Origin: Litchfieldia stipae | Lineage (GTDB): Bacteria > Bacillota > Bacilli > Bacillales > Bacillaceae_L | Direction: 5' to 3' | Assembly (NCBI RefSeq): GCF_014837155.1 | Contig: NZ_JACYHA010000004.1 | Span: 280,877 to 344,876, forward strand | DNA length: 64,000 nt | Shown here: positions 42,757 through 50,966 of the stretch, piece by piece | Position numbering within the stretch: position 1 is the first letter of the stretch | Layout: the number at the start of each line of letters is the position of its first letter | The notes under the pieces: model-generated | Databases searched by the model: none | Told to the model about the DNA's origin: nothing | What the model saw: the letters and a program-made list of their open reading frames with translations, nothing else | Translations under genes and position numbers: made by a program

Positions 42757-43143
42757 ATAAACAAGTTTTTCAACAGCAGGAATATCGGCCGGTGCCCATT
42801 TAAGTGATTCAAGGTTTTCTCTTTTTAGCCAAATTAGCTTCGAATGTTCATTTGGTACAGGTATACCATCAGTGATTTTACATGTAATGCAAAGAATATT
42901 AATGATAAAAGTATCGTATTCGTGGGTATTATCATGAAATAAATCAATTGTTTCAACTGTACAATTTAATTCTTCTTGTATTTCTCTTTTTAAAGCAGAA
43001 TAAATATCTTCATCTTTTTCAACTTTTCCACCTGGGAATTCCCACATGTTTGGTATGGACATTTTTGGTGATCTTAGTGCGCATAGTATTTCATTTTGGT
43101 CATTTTCTACGATTGCAGCTACAACTTTTACTAGTTTTTTCAA
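42748..43143 (-). CDS. NUDIX (deoxy)nucleoside triphosphate pyrophosphohydrolase (MutT-like)
   Basis: A 131-residue enzyme. The NUDIX box is complete: GGKVEKDEDIYSALKREIQE followed by EL (G-x5-E-x7-REIxEEL). LKKLVKVVAAIVENDQNEIL, LCALR and the MWEFPGGK lead-in are typical of MutT/CTP-type pyrophosphohydrolases. They cleave NTP/dNTPs to monophosphate plus diphosphate, removing oxidised or modified nucleotides. TTG at 43143 follows AGGAGG by six bases; the open frame continues upstream without a ribosome site. It lies tail-to-tail with helicase 1. NUDIX proteins near DUF3427 helicases occur elsewhere, which hints at a shared task; this is recollection, not proof. Confidence 0.92.
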   Translation of the reverse strand: MKKLVKVVAAIVENDQNEILCALRSPKMSIPNMWEFPGGKVEKDEDIYSALKREIQEELNCTVETIDLFHDNTHEYDTFIINILCITCKITDGIPVPNEHSKLIWLKRENLESLKWAPADIPAVEKLVYEK

Positions 43144-43302
43144 GGTAATCCTCCTAAAGCTTCTTTTTATTATCATATCATTATTTTTAGTTAATTAGGT
43201 ATTCAGTGATCATCACAAAGAGTTATCTAAATTCTCTATTTTCATTCGAGTCTCTTTCTAGCTATAATGGAAACATAAGGAAGATAACAAGGAGAGGTAC
43301 AT

Positions 43303-43629
43303 ATGCCAACATACAATAAACTAGTACGCGACCGAATCCCAGAAATCATTGGAAAAACGGGAAAGACATTCACGACAAGAATTCTATCAAATGATGAGTA
43401 CATGGAAGAGTTAAGAAAGAAAACATACGAAGAGTTAGAGGAATACATGAACACGACTGATAGAGATAGTGCTCTTGAGGAGCTTGCTGATGTGCTGGAG
43501 ATTCTTCATGCTTTAGCTGAAGGGCATGGTTCTTCGATTGATGAGGTAGAGAGAATTCGTAAGGAGAAGGCTGAGAGTAGAGGCGGATTTAATGAGAAGA
43601 TTTTCTTGATTGAGGTTGAAGATGAGTGA
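43303..43629 (+). CDS. MazG-like nucleotide pyrophosphohydrolase
   Basis: A 108-residue all-alpha pyrophosphohydrolase like phosphoribosyl-ATP pyrophosphatase/MazG proteins. It starts with MPTYNKLVRDRIPEIIGKTG and has the metal-binding helices ELRKKTYEELEEYM and SALEELADVLEILHALAEGH (E-x2-E…E-x2-D pattern). Such enzymes cut (d)NTP-like substrates; MazG is known to clear abnormal nucleotides and influence ppGpp. AAGGAGAGG precedes the ATG. Its last codons overlap the ATG of helicase 2 (ATGAG…TGA), so the two are translationally coupled. Confidence 0.85.
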   Translation: MPTYNKLVRDRIPEIIGKTGKTFTTRILSNDEYMEELRKKTYEELEEYMNTTDRDSALEELADVLEILHALAEGHGSSIDEVERIRKEKAESRGGFNEKIFLIEVEDE

Positions 43630-46042
43630 GGTAAGGCTTGTTACATCTAATCTTCGGGGACATTTGCTTGAGCAGATTAATCAATCCAACACGATTTTTA
43701 TCCTTACTTCCTTTGCTATGAAGTCAGGTGCTCATTTGTTACGTGAATCTCTTCGGGAAGCAGCTGAGAGAGGGGCAGATATTAAGATTTGTACGGGAGA
43801 TTATTTATTTGTGACTCAACCAGATGCATTGAAAGAATTGGCGAGTATTCATAACAATATTGAAGTGCGGTTATGGAGGAGTAATGGCGTATCCTTTCAT
43901 CCAAAGGCGTATATCTTTCAAGATGGTCAGGATGGAATGTTAGTTGTCGGTTCATCGAATCTATCGAGGTCTGCTATGACGACTGGAGTGGAATGGAATC
44001 TGTTAGTTGGAGAGTCAACTTCGAAAGAGGGATATCTGGAAGCGTTGGATCAGTTCACGAAGTTGTTTTACCATGATCAGACGATTTCAGTAAATGATGA
44101 AACAATCAAATTATATGAAAAAGAATATGAAAGGTACCATCAGAAGTACCCGAATCTAGTGAATAAATGGACGGAGCAAGAAGAAATTGAACTCATGCTA
44201 TCAACTGAAGATCAACCTATTGACGGGGTTGATCTTATAAAAGAAGATCAGGCCCCTTATGGTACAATCCAGCCTCGTTTTGCTCAAATCGATGCATTGA
44301 ATGAATTGGAGAAAACGTTTGAAGAGGATTACACAAGTGCATTGGTAGTGATGGCGACTGGACTAGGGAAGACATATTTAGCGGGGTTCTTTGCAGAGAG
44401 GTTTTCACGGATTTTGTTTATTGCTCATCGTGAGGAAATCCTTCATCAAGCGCTAAGATCATTTCAGAAGATTATGCCTGATAGAACGTATGGGATTTAT
44501 AATGGCAAGCAAAAGGATGGACAGGCTGATGGCGTGTTTGCCTCGATTTATACATTAAGCATGAAGCAGCATTTAGAGGTGTTTGATCGAGAAGATTTTG
44601 ATTTAATCATAGTTGATGAGTTTCACCATGCGGCTGCGGATTCATATCAGCGTGTGTTAGAGTACTTTCAGCCGAAGTTTCTTCTAGGTATCACAGCTAC
44701 TCCAGATCGTAATGATAACAAGGATGTCTATGCGTTATGTGATGGGAATGTCGCGTATCGTATAGATTTTCTAGAGGCGATTCAACGCAGTTGGTTAGCT
44801 CCATTTCAGTATTATGGGGTGTATGATGATACGGATTACTCGCAAATAACCTGGTTAGGGAATAGGTATTCAGAGGAAGAATTGCAAAAGGTTCAGCTTC
44901 GTGATGAAATGGCAGATAAGATTCTTGCAGCATGGAATAAATATAAGCAAACAAGAACGATTGTTTTTTGTTCCTCTATTAAACAAGCTGATTTTCTTTC
45001 GGCCCATTTTAATAAAAGTGGCTATCGAACAGTTAGCTTGCATTCAAAGCAACAATCCATCAGCCGCAAACGAGCAATTGAAATGATTGAGGATAGAGAG
45101 CTTGATGCGATTTTTACAGTGGATTTATTTAATGAAGGAGTAGATATCCCAGTTATTGATACCCTTCTATTTGTTCGACCGACGGAATCATTAACGGTGT
45201 TCACCCAGCAGGTTGGGAGAGGACTGCGATTGAATGAGAATAAAGAGAGTTGTGTAATTATTGATTTAATCGGTAATTATCGTAATGCGGATATTAAGCT
45301 TTCCTTATTCGATGCAGCTGGTGGAGAAGGAACGAAGAAGAATATTACACCGAGTGTCCCTGAGATCTGTTCTGTGAAACTTGAGGTCAATGTCATTAAC
45401 CTCCTGAAAGAGTTGGCTAGAAAAAAACAGCCCCGTAAAGAAAAGCTTCATCAGGATTATCTTTATTTGAAGTTAGAGTTAGGGAGACGTCCAACCTATC
45501 TTGAATTACATTTGAAAGGCGAGTCAAATTCCACTCAGTATAAACAGGAGTTCAAATCGTATATTTCGTTTTTATATTGGGCGGAAGAGTTAACTGAAAT
45601 GGAAAGTGTAGTGTTACGCCGTTTTGAGGAGTTATTAATTGAAGTTGAAAAAACGGGGATGGCGAAAAGTTATAAAATGGTTGTCTTACTTGCGATGCTA
45701 ACTAGAGGACCTGCAGATTGGTATAACCCAATTACACCAGAAGAAGTTGCTCCGTTCTTTCATCAATATTTAACAGAAAAAGAGTTCAGAAAACGTATCG
45801 ATTTCTCCGATAAAGAAACAAAGAGTCTTTGGGAATACGATGAGGACAAGATAAGCAAGCTCATTGTAAAAATGCCGATGATAAAATGGAGCGGAAGTTC
45901 AAAGGGGCTTGTGGAGTTTGAAGATAATCAGTTCTCCTTTAATATTGACGTGAATCCAGATGAACAAGAAATCTTGTTTGGGTGGATTAAGGAAATTTGT
46001 GAATATAGGCTGCATTGGCATTTTGAGAGGAAAGGGAATTAG
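43622..46042 (+). CDS. PLD-nuclease/SF2-helicase fusion (helicase 2)
   Basis: An 806-residue protein related to helicase 1. PLD-like part: H93-P-K95 in SFHPKAYIF and GSSN (110-113). Helicase part: ATGLGKT (245-251), DEFH (332-335), then ADSYQRVLEYFQPKFLLGIT and TATPDRNDN, and the second RecA lobe with TVDLFNEGVDIPVID and VGRGLRLNEN. The C-terminal segment (LKLELGRRPTYLELHLK onward) is comparable to helicase 1 but lacks a clear DUF3427 end. The ATG at 43622 overlaps the MazG-like gene, so both are one operon. A terminator follows at 46162. Confidence 0.9.
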   Translation: MSEVRLVTSNLRGHLLEQINQSNTIFILTSFAMKSGAHLLRESLREAAERGADIKICTGDYLFVTQPDALKELASIHNNIEVRLWRSNGVSFHPKAYIFQDGQDGMLVVGSSNLSRSAMTTGVEWNLLVGESTSKEGYLEALDQFTKLFYHDQTISVNDETIKLYEKEYERYHQKYPNLVNKWTEQEEIELMLSTEDQPIDGVDLIKEDQAPYGTIQPRFAQIDALNELEKTFEEDYTSALVVMATGLGKTYLAGFFAERFSRILFIAHREEILHQALRSFQKIMPDRTYGIYNGKQKDGQADGVFASIYTLSMKQHLEVFDREDFDLIIVDEFHHAAADSYQRVLEYFQPKFLLGITATPDRNDNKDVYALCDGNVAYRIDFLEAIQRSWLAPFQYYGVYDDTDYSQITWLGNRYSEEELQKVQLRDEMADKILAAWNKYKQTRTIVFCSSIKQADFLSAHFNKSGYRTVSLHSKQQSISRKRAIEMIEDRELDAIFTVDLFNEGVDIPVIDTLLFVRPTESLTVFTQQVGRGLRLNENKESCVIIDLIGNYRNADIKLSLFDAAGGEGTKKNITPSVPEICSVKLEVNVINLLKELARKKQPRKEKLHQDYLYLKLELGRRPTYLELHLKGESNSTQYKQEFKSYISFLYWAEELTEMESVVLRRFEELLIEVEKTGMAKSYKMVVLLAMLTRGPADWYNPITPEEVAPFFHQYLTEKEFRKRIDFSDKETKSLWEYDEDKISKLIVKMPMIKWSGSSKGLVEFEDNQFSFNIDVNPDEQEILFGWIKEICEYRLHWHFERKGN

Positions 46043-46161
46043 ACTAGTTAAAAGGAGCATTCATTTAAATGTAAGTAGTTCTGTTGTGAAGTAGAAAACA
46101 CAAAATAACAAACGAATTAACAGTGTAAATCACATAATTTTAGACAACAAAATCACAAAAG

Positions 46162-46198
46162 AAAACGCAGAGGTTTTAACATTCCTCTGCGTTTTTAT
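46162..46198 (+). terminator. Terminator after helicase 2
   Basis: AAACGCAGAGG and CCTCTGCGTTTTT pair around TTTTAACATT, about 120 bases past the helicase 2 stop. Confidence 0.88.
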
Positions 46199-46261
46199 AT
46201 TCTAATGACCTGTTCTTCAACTAAAGCTCCCTTTAAGTACAATCATTCACAAACTAAGCGT

Positions 46262-46681
46262 TTAATCAAAATATTGTTCTATTTTGGACGAATCAAATCC
46301 ACTGATTATTCGGTAACTAGTTTGATTACTTGTGCTATAATCGAATATCATTAAATAATTTTCGTCGTAAACTGTTATTCCCAATTTTCTCTCACCATTT
46401 GTTCTTAGAGTTAGCCAGTAGGATTCATCAAAGTTAATTGACCCCACTTCATCTTCCTTTAATTCCGCCTCAGAGAAGTGTTTTAGTAATTGCGTAATAA
46501 CATTTTCATTTTCAATAAATACTTCCTTTTCAGCGGAAGACTTAATGATTTCGATAGATGTTATTTCTGGCATTTCAAGTACAACCTCATTAAAAGTTGT
46601 GTTACTTCTTGAATTTAATAGATAAAAAGCACCAATAATCACAATGATAGTTGTGATGGTAATTCCTACAATTTTTTTCAA
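46262..46681 (-). CDS. Small membrane-anchored protein of unknown function
   Basis: A 139-residue protein with an N-terminal membrane helix (VGITITTIIVIIGAFYLL) and an outer domain (VFIENENVITQLLKHFSEAE; GSINFDESYWLTLRTNGERK). It resembles small Bacillus DUF5301-type exported proteins. A GGGGGAG site lies before the ATG. No function or motif is known, and it is not obviously part of the defence block. Confidence 0.7.
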   Translation of the reverse strand: MKKIVGITITTIIVIIGAFYLLNSRSNTTFNEVVLEMPEITSIEIIKSSAEKEVFIENENVITQLLKHFSEAELKEDEVGSINFDESYWLTLRTNGERKLGITVYDENYLMIFDYSTSNQTSYRIISGFDSSKIEQYFD

Positions 46682-46826
46682 CTACTACTCCCCCTTATTA
46701 TTTATAGTTGCGAATACAGACATAAAAAGTTTCACTAACCTGCTTCGTTAGTTGAATAAGCTGTAACAAACATTCATACAATTATTTTAACATAAAATCC
46801 CATAAACCTTCGAAAAATTCAAAAAA

Positions 46827-46855
46827 ATAAACCAAGCATTTTGTACTTGGTTTAT
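46827..46855 (-). terminator. Terminator of the transposase gene
   Basis: ATAAACCAAG and CTTGGTTTAT pair around CATTTTGTA. Read on the minus strand it ends in TTTTTTTG and overlaps the transposase stop codon. Confidence 0.8.
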
Positions 46856-48816
46856 CTTAAATAGATAATGTCATTCCAATCGAACTCTTTATCAGTGATG
46901 CCTAGTCTTTGAGCTGGGGTTTTAGAAACGGTTTCTCCACTTTGCTTTGTATTATAGGTCAAACAAAAGTTGTAATAGGTTCTCATAATCGTAATTGCCA
47001 TCTGAGCGTACTTAGGGTTAAAGTTCGCATAAATATAACTTTTCCCATCTTTACGAGCAGACACAATCGGTCTTTCTAAGATGCTCAACCTCCGACGAAG
47101 TTGTTGTAAGAAAGAACTGATCGCATTATCATTCACATTCATAATTAATTCTGCTACCTCGTTTGGTTCATATGATGATAAGTCGGTTGTGCAATCTACT
47201 TTATGAAACCCTTTGTCTTTAGATGCAAGTGGATGTTCGATAGGAATATTCGCCCATTCATTATACGAATAACCTGGCGTTGTTATTGTTTTATGGAAGG
47301 AATGAGTATTAAAGTGTTCAGTCAACTGATACTTTGCTAATTTCACGATATTCTTCGTATCGTAACCATTATGAAACCCCCAATCTAATAAATCTTTCTT
47401 GGCATCATCGAATTCTTCTAACGCATCTTTCTTCGTTTTGTTTCTGTCTGTTAAACATAAAAAGTGATGAGCGTCAGATTGCTTGATTTCCTTCGCAAAA
47501 ACACGATAGAAAGCGGTCATAATGGAACGGTCATCATCACTTATCATTCGCCATTCTGAAGCTCCCACAAGTCGTTTAATAAGCCAATAATGGGCAACAG
47601 TGGTATAAGTTGAATTAACGTGCAAACCACTGACATATTGCTTTCTTTTCTTGATTTCACGCATTTCTTTGTTGAAATCAAATTTTGTTTCTATATCATT
47701 TTTAGATGGTTCTTGCGGATAGTGTTGAAAATCTAAACGGGCATTTTTCTTACAAAAATCATTTAGATGATCCTCTTTGAATTGTCTGGTGTCAATGTTT
47801 AGTTCATCAAATGACTTCTCCCAGTCATAGGCAATATCAGAACGGAAAATATAGCGTGAATGAACGTCACCTGTCACGACAATATAAGTTGGTAATACCA
47901 AATCTTCCAATCCCCTAAATTTTTCTGCTCCTTGACCTTTCTTACGAACATTATTGAGATAATAGTGCATTTTGTCTGTATTAAGCCAAATCTCTTTGAA
48001 TTCTTTCTTTTCAAATGCAGGTCTTTCGTGGCGGTCAAGAAATTCAATACATTTGCGATACAACCATTCTAACTTGTCATAATAGGTTCCTGCACCAATC
48101 TCTAAAATATCACAAGCACGATTGATAGGAACTTTATTGACGAGGAGTTTAGCAAACATCGGAAGGACATCGTTTCTCTTTTGGTTGTAGGTTGTCGATT
48201 GCTTTCTAGTTGGAAGGACATTAGTGATTTTCTTACAGGTTTTACATTGCCATCTTTGAGAACCAGCGGTACTCTTTCCTTGCTTGTAAAATAACTTTTT
48301 GGTTTCAAAAGGAGTGATACCATTATTCAGGCAACTATCTCTATGAAAATCATATTCAGGTTCAATATCTTGTACCGTTTCGATTTGTATTAATCGCTTA
48401 ATTTCTTCTGCAATAGACCAATTAGAAAGAGGAATGGTACTGCAATTAAGCGTTGGCTTCCCTTTTGTCGGGTGTATTGGATCTGGATTACAACGAATAA
48501 CTTTGCTTCTGCTTTTTGAACTACCTTCTAGTTTATATCGCTTCGGCTTTCCTTTAACCTCTTCAAACTTGTGTTGGTTTTCGCCAAGCCATTTACAAAA
48601 AGGTTCGTTACAGTGGTTGTACTGAATCGTGAATGTTTTTCCGATCCAGTTAAATGAAACAGGTCTATAAAGCATATCGTTATATCTAGTTGCAAACTTC
48701 TTAGGTTCTAATAAGTCGTATTGTTCTTGACGGTCAATAATTTCTTTGTCTGTTAGAGGATTTACTATATCAACAATCACATCTTCTTTTGTTGCCAAAC
48801 GTTTCAATTTAGACAA
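46852..48816 (-). CDS. Zinc-ribbon DDE-type transposase (large, 654 residues)
   Basis: A 654-residue transposase-like protein. A zinc ribbon (CKTCKK) follows an upstream Cys region, then HTH-like KVPINRACDILEIGAGTYYD and an RNase-H-like core with candidates D in NTDKMHYYL and in VTGDVHSRYIF, plus SDAHHFLCLTDRNKTKKDAL. The C-terminus is typical of transposases: RPIVSARKDGKSYIYANFNP; TIMRTYYNFCL; KTPAQRLGITDKEF. TTG at 48816 follows GGAGG by nine bases. It overlaps a 48-residue upstream frame. The ends of the element were not found, so its size and mobility are open. The family is likely IS1-/IS1595-like but not secure. Confidence 0.78.
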   Translation of the reverse strand: MSKLKRLATKEDVIVDIVNPLTDKEIIDRQEQYDLLEPKKFATRYNDMLYRPVSFNWIGKTFTIQYNHCNEPFCKWLGENQHKFEEVKGKPKRYKLEGSSKSRSKVIRCNPDPIHPTKGKPTLNCSTIPLSNWSIAEEIKRLIQIETVQDIEPEYDFHRDSCLNNGITPFETKKLFYKQGKSTAGSQRWQCKTCKKITNVLPTRKQSTTYNQKRNDVLPMFAKLLVNKVPINRACDILEIGAGTYYDKLEWLYRKCIEFLDRHERPAFEKKEFKEIWLNTDKMHYYLNNVRKKGQGAEKFRGLEDLVLPTYIVVTGDVHSRYIFRSDIAYDWEKSFDELNIDTRQFKEDHLNDFCKKNARLDFQHYPQEPSKNDIETKFDFNKEMREIKKRKQYVSGLHVNSTYTTVAHYWLIKRLVGASEWRMISDDDRSIMTAFYRVFAKEIKQSDAHHFLCLTDRNKTKKDALEEFDDAKKDLLDWGFHNGYDTKNIVKLAKYQLTEHFNTHSFHKTITTPGYSYNEWANIPIEHPLASKDKGFHKVDCTTDLSSYEPNEVAELIMNVNDNAISSFLQQLRRRLSILERPIVSARKDGKSYIYANFNPKYAQMAITIMRTYYNFCLTYNTKQSGETVSKTPAQRLGITDKEFDWNDIIYLR

Positions 48817-48955
48817 TACGAAGTTCCTCCAATTCGTCTTCTTCGATCTCCAATTGCTTTAATATACGCTTGTTATTACGCTTAGAAGCAATCCATTCTA
48901 GAAATTGCTCGTCTTCTAGTACGTGACAAAAAGAAAAGTGGAGGTTTGTTCGCAT
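48809..48955 (-). CDS. 48-residue frame overlapping the transposase start
   Basis: MRTNLHFSFCHVLEDEQFLE onward, ending in LEIEEDELEELRIV. It overlaps the transposase start by eight bases and contains its ribosome site, so translational coupling is plausible. The ATG at 48955 overlaps, on the opposite strand, the ATG of the next gene, and no ribosome site stands before it. It may be the truncated 3' end of a longer accessory gene of the element, lost upstream by deletion. Confidence 0.45.
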   Translation of the reverse strand: MRTNLHFSFCHVLEDEQFLEWIASKRNNKRILKQLEIEEDELEELRIV

Positions 48956-49697
48956 GAATTTTAATAGATTAGTAGAAATGTGTCTCTATAATTGGTTAGG
49001 GTATGGAAATATTAATGGTCCTGTATGGTTCATGGGAATGGAGGAAGGTGGAGCAGAAATCTGGCGTCAAAAAACAAAGTCGTTGGAGGATAGTCTGAAG
49101 TTAAGGTCTACTTTCAAACCTAGTATGGATTTTCAATATGTTTGGGAGGAGTTATATAGTATTCCTTTAGAATCTTTTAAGGGGGCCAATGTATGGAATT
49201 ATATTGCTGCCTTTTTATTAACTTTGGAAGGAATAGAACCAACAACTGAAACTATTAGATCTTATGTATTTAAAGATAAGAAACTAGGAAAATTAAACAG
49301 CAACCATTTTATATGTGAGTTTTTGCCAATACCTCGTAAGTCAAATGTAGCCATAGATGTATACAATTCCATTTGGTCAACAAGCAATGAGTATATAAAG
49401 AACGTGGGTTCTAAGAGATTCGACCTCATTGAAAAAACTCTGTTAGAAAATCAAAAAGTTAAATTACTGGTATCATATGATCGGAAATTTTCCAAAAAGT
49501 TTAATAACCACTTTACGAGCAAAGTAGTTGAAAAATGGAATGACCCACGAGGTAAAGAATATGTACTATATAAGGTTTCTATCTCTAAAATGAGAGACTT
49601 GTACTTTTTAACTACTCCTTTCTTTGGTCAAGGACAAGCGAGTTATCAAGGTATTAAGGTTGCAGGTGAACGTGTAAAAAGGTTTGGAATTCTTTAA
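48954..49697 (+). CDS. Uncharacterised protein, possibly uracil-DNA-glycosylase-like
   Basis: A 247-residue soluble protein. NGPVWFMGMEEGGAEIW near residues 21-37 and LYFLTTPFFGQGQASYQGIK near the C-terminus are the conserved points. The GMEEGG and late F-x-G-Q-G segments recall the two active-site loops of the uracil-DNA glycosylase superfamily (which cuts the base-sugar bond), but key residues do not match clearly, so this is only a hint. GGAGG stands before the ATG. It lies in the defence island between a transposase and a nuclease gene. Confidence 0.6.
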   Translation: MNFNRLVEMCLYNWLGYGNINGPVWFMGMEEGGAEIWRQKTKSLEDSLKLRSTFKPSMDFQYVWEELYSIPLESFKGANVWNYIAAFLLTLEGIEPTTETIRSYVFKDKKLGKLNSNHFICEFLPIPRKSNVAIDVYNSIWSTSNEYIKNVGSKRFDLIEKTLLENQKVKLLVSYDRKFSKKFNNHFTSKVVEKWNDPRGKEYVLYKVSISKMRDLYFLTTPFFGQGQASYQGIKVAGERVKRFGIL

Positions 49698-49868
49698 TCA
49701 TGTAAGGAGTCAAGGGGTTAAAATTTTTGATTAGGTTTTTCATAGGTAAAAAGTTACGGAATCATTCATATGAAATTACGACTTTCGTATTCCTTTGTCT
49801 TGTAAGATACTGTAAAATTATTTTGTATGATCAGTTAGTTACAGTGTAATGGGAAAGGATGAAGGATT

Positions 49869-50756
49869 TTGGCAAAGTTTTTATCTACGACAGCACTTTC
49901 CAAAGAAATGAAAATACCTACTAAGGAACTATTTGGTTTATTAGAGAGTACTGGATTAATTAGGAGAGAAGAAAATTCTACATGGGCGCTAACAGAGCAA
50001 GGAAAGGCTAAAGGGGGAATTACGAAGACACACCCCCAGCATGGACAATATATTGCCTGGAATGAAAACCTTAAGTTTGATAGTATCTTAAAACAGCTTG
50101 AAGAAGATAAAAATTTATTAACCGCTACTGCCTTAAGTACTCACTTTGGTGTTTCTAGATTTAGGATTAACCCGATTCTTTCTGAAATTGGATTAATTCA
50201 AAAAAGTTTAAAAGGCTGGGTGCTCACGAAGCTAGGAGAAAGTGCTGGTGGGAAGCAGTTTGAACATGATAAAACGGGTATTCCTTTTGTGTGTTGGAAT
50301 GAAGCTATTTTAACTAATAAGCGTATTATTGAAACGATGAAAGAAGTACAGGGAGAAGCTACACCAGAGGAAAAGCCAGAACAAACTCAAGAAAAAACAG
50401 GCTTCAGGGAGAAGTTTGAGGCAAAGCTAAGAACGGCAGATGGACATTATGTTCGTTCAAGAGCTGAGATGCTAATAGACAATTGGTTATATATGTCTGA
50501 AATTGTTCATGCTTATGAGAGAAAGTTACCTATTGAAGAAGATGTCTACTGTGACTTTTATCTTCCAGTAGGGAAAGTATACATAGAGTACTGGGGTTTA
50601 GAGAATGATGAAAGATATCGCGAAAGAAAAAAGGTCAAGTTATCAATCTATGAAAAATATGGCTTTAACTTAATTGAAGTAGAAGATAGTGATATACAAA
50701 ACCTTGATGATATCTTGCCAAAGAAACTATTGAAGTTTGGAATTCAAGCTTATTAA
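49869..50756 (+). CDS. Tandem winged-helix protein with C-terminal PD-(D/E)XK nuclease
   Basis: A 295-residue protein. Two similar helix-turn-helix modules are seen: TALSKEMKIPTKELFGLLES with WALTEQGKAKGG, and TALSTHFGVSRFRINPILSE with WVLTKLGESAGG, each followed by a Trp-Asn (AWNEN, CWNEA). Residues ~180-295 form a nuclease-like domain: RSRAEMLIDNWLY (E200), CDFYLP (D229), VYIEYWG (E240) and the late YEKYGFNLIEVE. Relatives are sometimes misnamed glycerol kinase. The start is TTG after AAGGATGAAGGA. DNA-guided cutting in a defence setting is inferred. Confidence 0.75.
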   Translation: MAKFLSTTALSKEMKIPTKELFGLLESTGLIRREENSTWALTEQGKAKGGITKTHPQHGQYIAWNENLKFDSILKQLEEDKNLLTATALSTHFGVSRFRINPILSEIGLIQKSLKGWVLTKLGESAGGKQFEHDKTGIPFVCWNEAILTNKRIIETMKEVQGEATPEEKPEQTQEKTGFREKFEAKLRTADGHYVRSRAEMLIDNWLYMSEIVHAYERKLPIEEDVYCDFYLPVGKVYIEYWGLENDERYRERKKVKLSIYEKYGFNLIEVEDSDIQNLDDILPKKLLKFGIQAY

Positions 50757-50765
50757 TAACAAAGA

Positions 50766-50795
50766 AACGAGCTACTTAATAGTAACTCGTTTTTC
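50766..50795 (+). terminator. Terminator after the winged-helix nuclease
   Basis: AACGAGCTACT and AGTAACTCGTTTTTC pair around TAAT, just past the stop codon. It also overlaps the end of a topoisomerase-type zinc finger remnant on the other strand. Confidence 0.8.
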
Positions 50796-50922
50796 TATTG
50801 CTATCAGCTTTTATGGTGTTCTTACATTTAGGGAAATTAGTACAACCGTAAAATTTGCCGTATTTACCTTTTTTTGAAACCATAAACCCACCACAACTAT
50901 TACATTCAAGAATTTTCCATTA
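50776..50922 (-). pseudogene. Topoisomerase-type C4 zinc finger remnant
   Basis: On the minus strand: KILECNSCGGFMVSKKGKYG then KFYGCTNFPKCKNTIKAD and a stop. The C-x2-C…C-x4-C-like pattern with G-x-F-Y-G-C-x-x-F-P-x-C is the zinc finger found at the end of topoisomerase I or in small helper proteins. It begins right after an in-frame stop and has no start codon, so only the 3' end of a gene survives. Confidence 0.75.
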
Positions 50923-50966
50923 TCTACAACATAAACTTAGATGAATATATGAATGGGGGGATTCAT

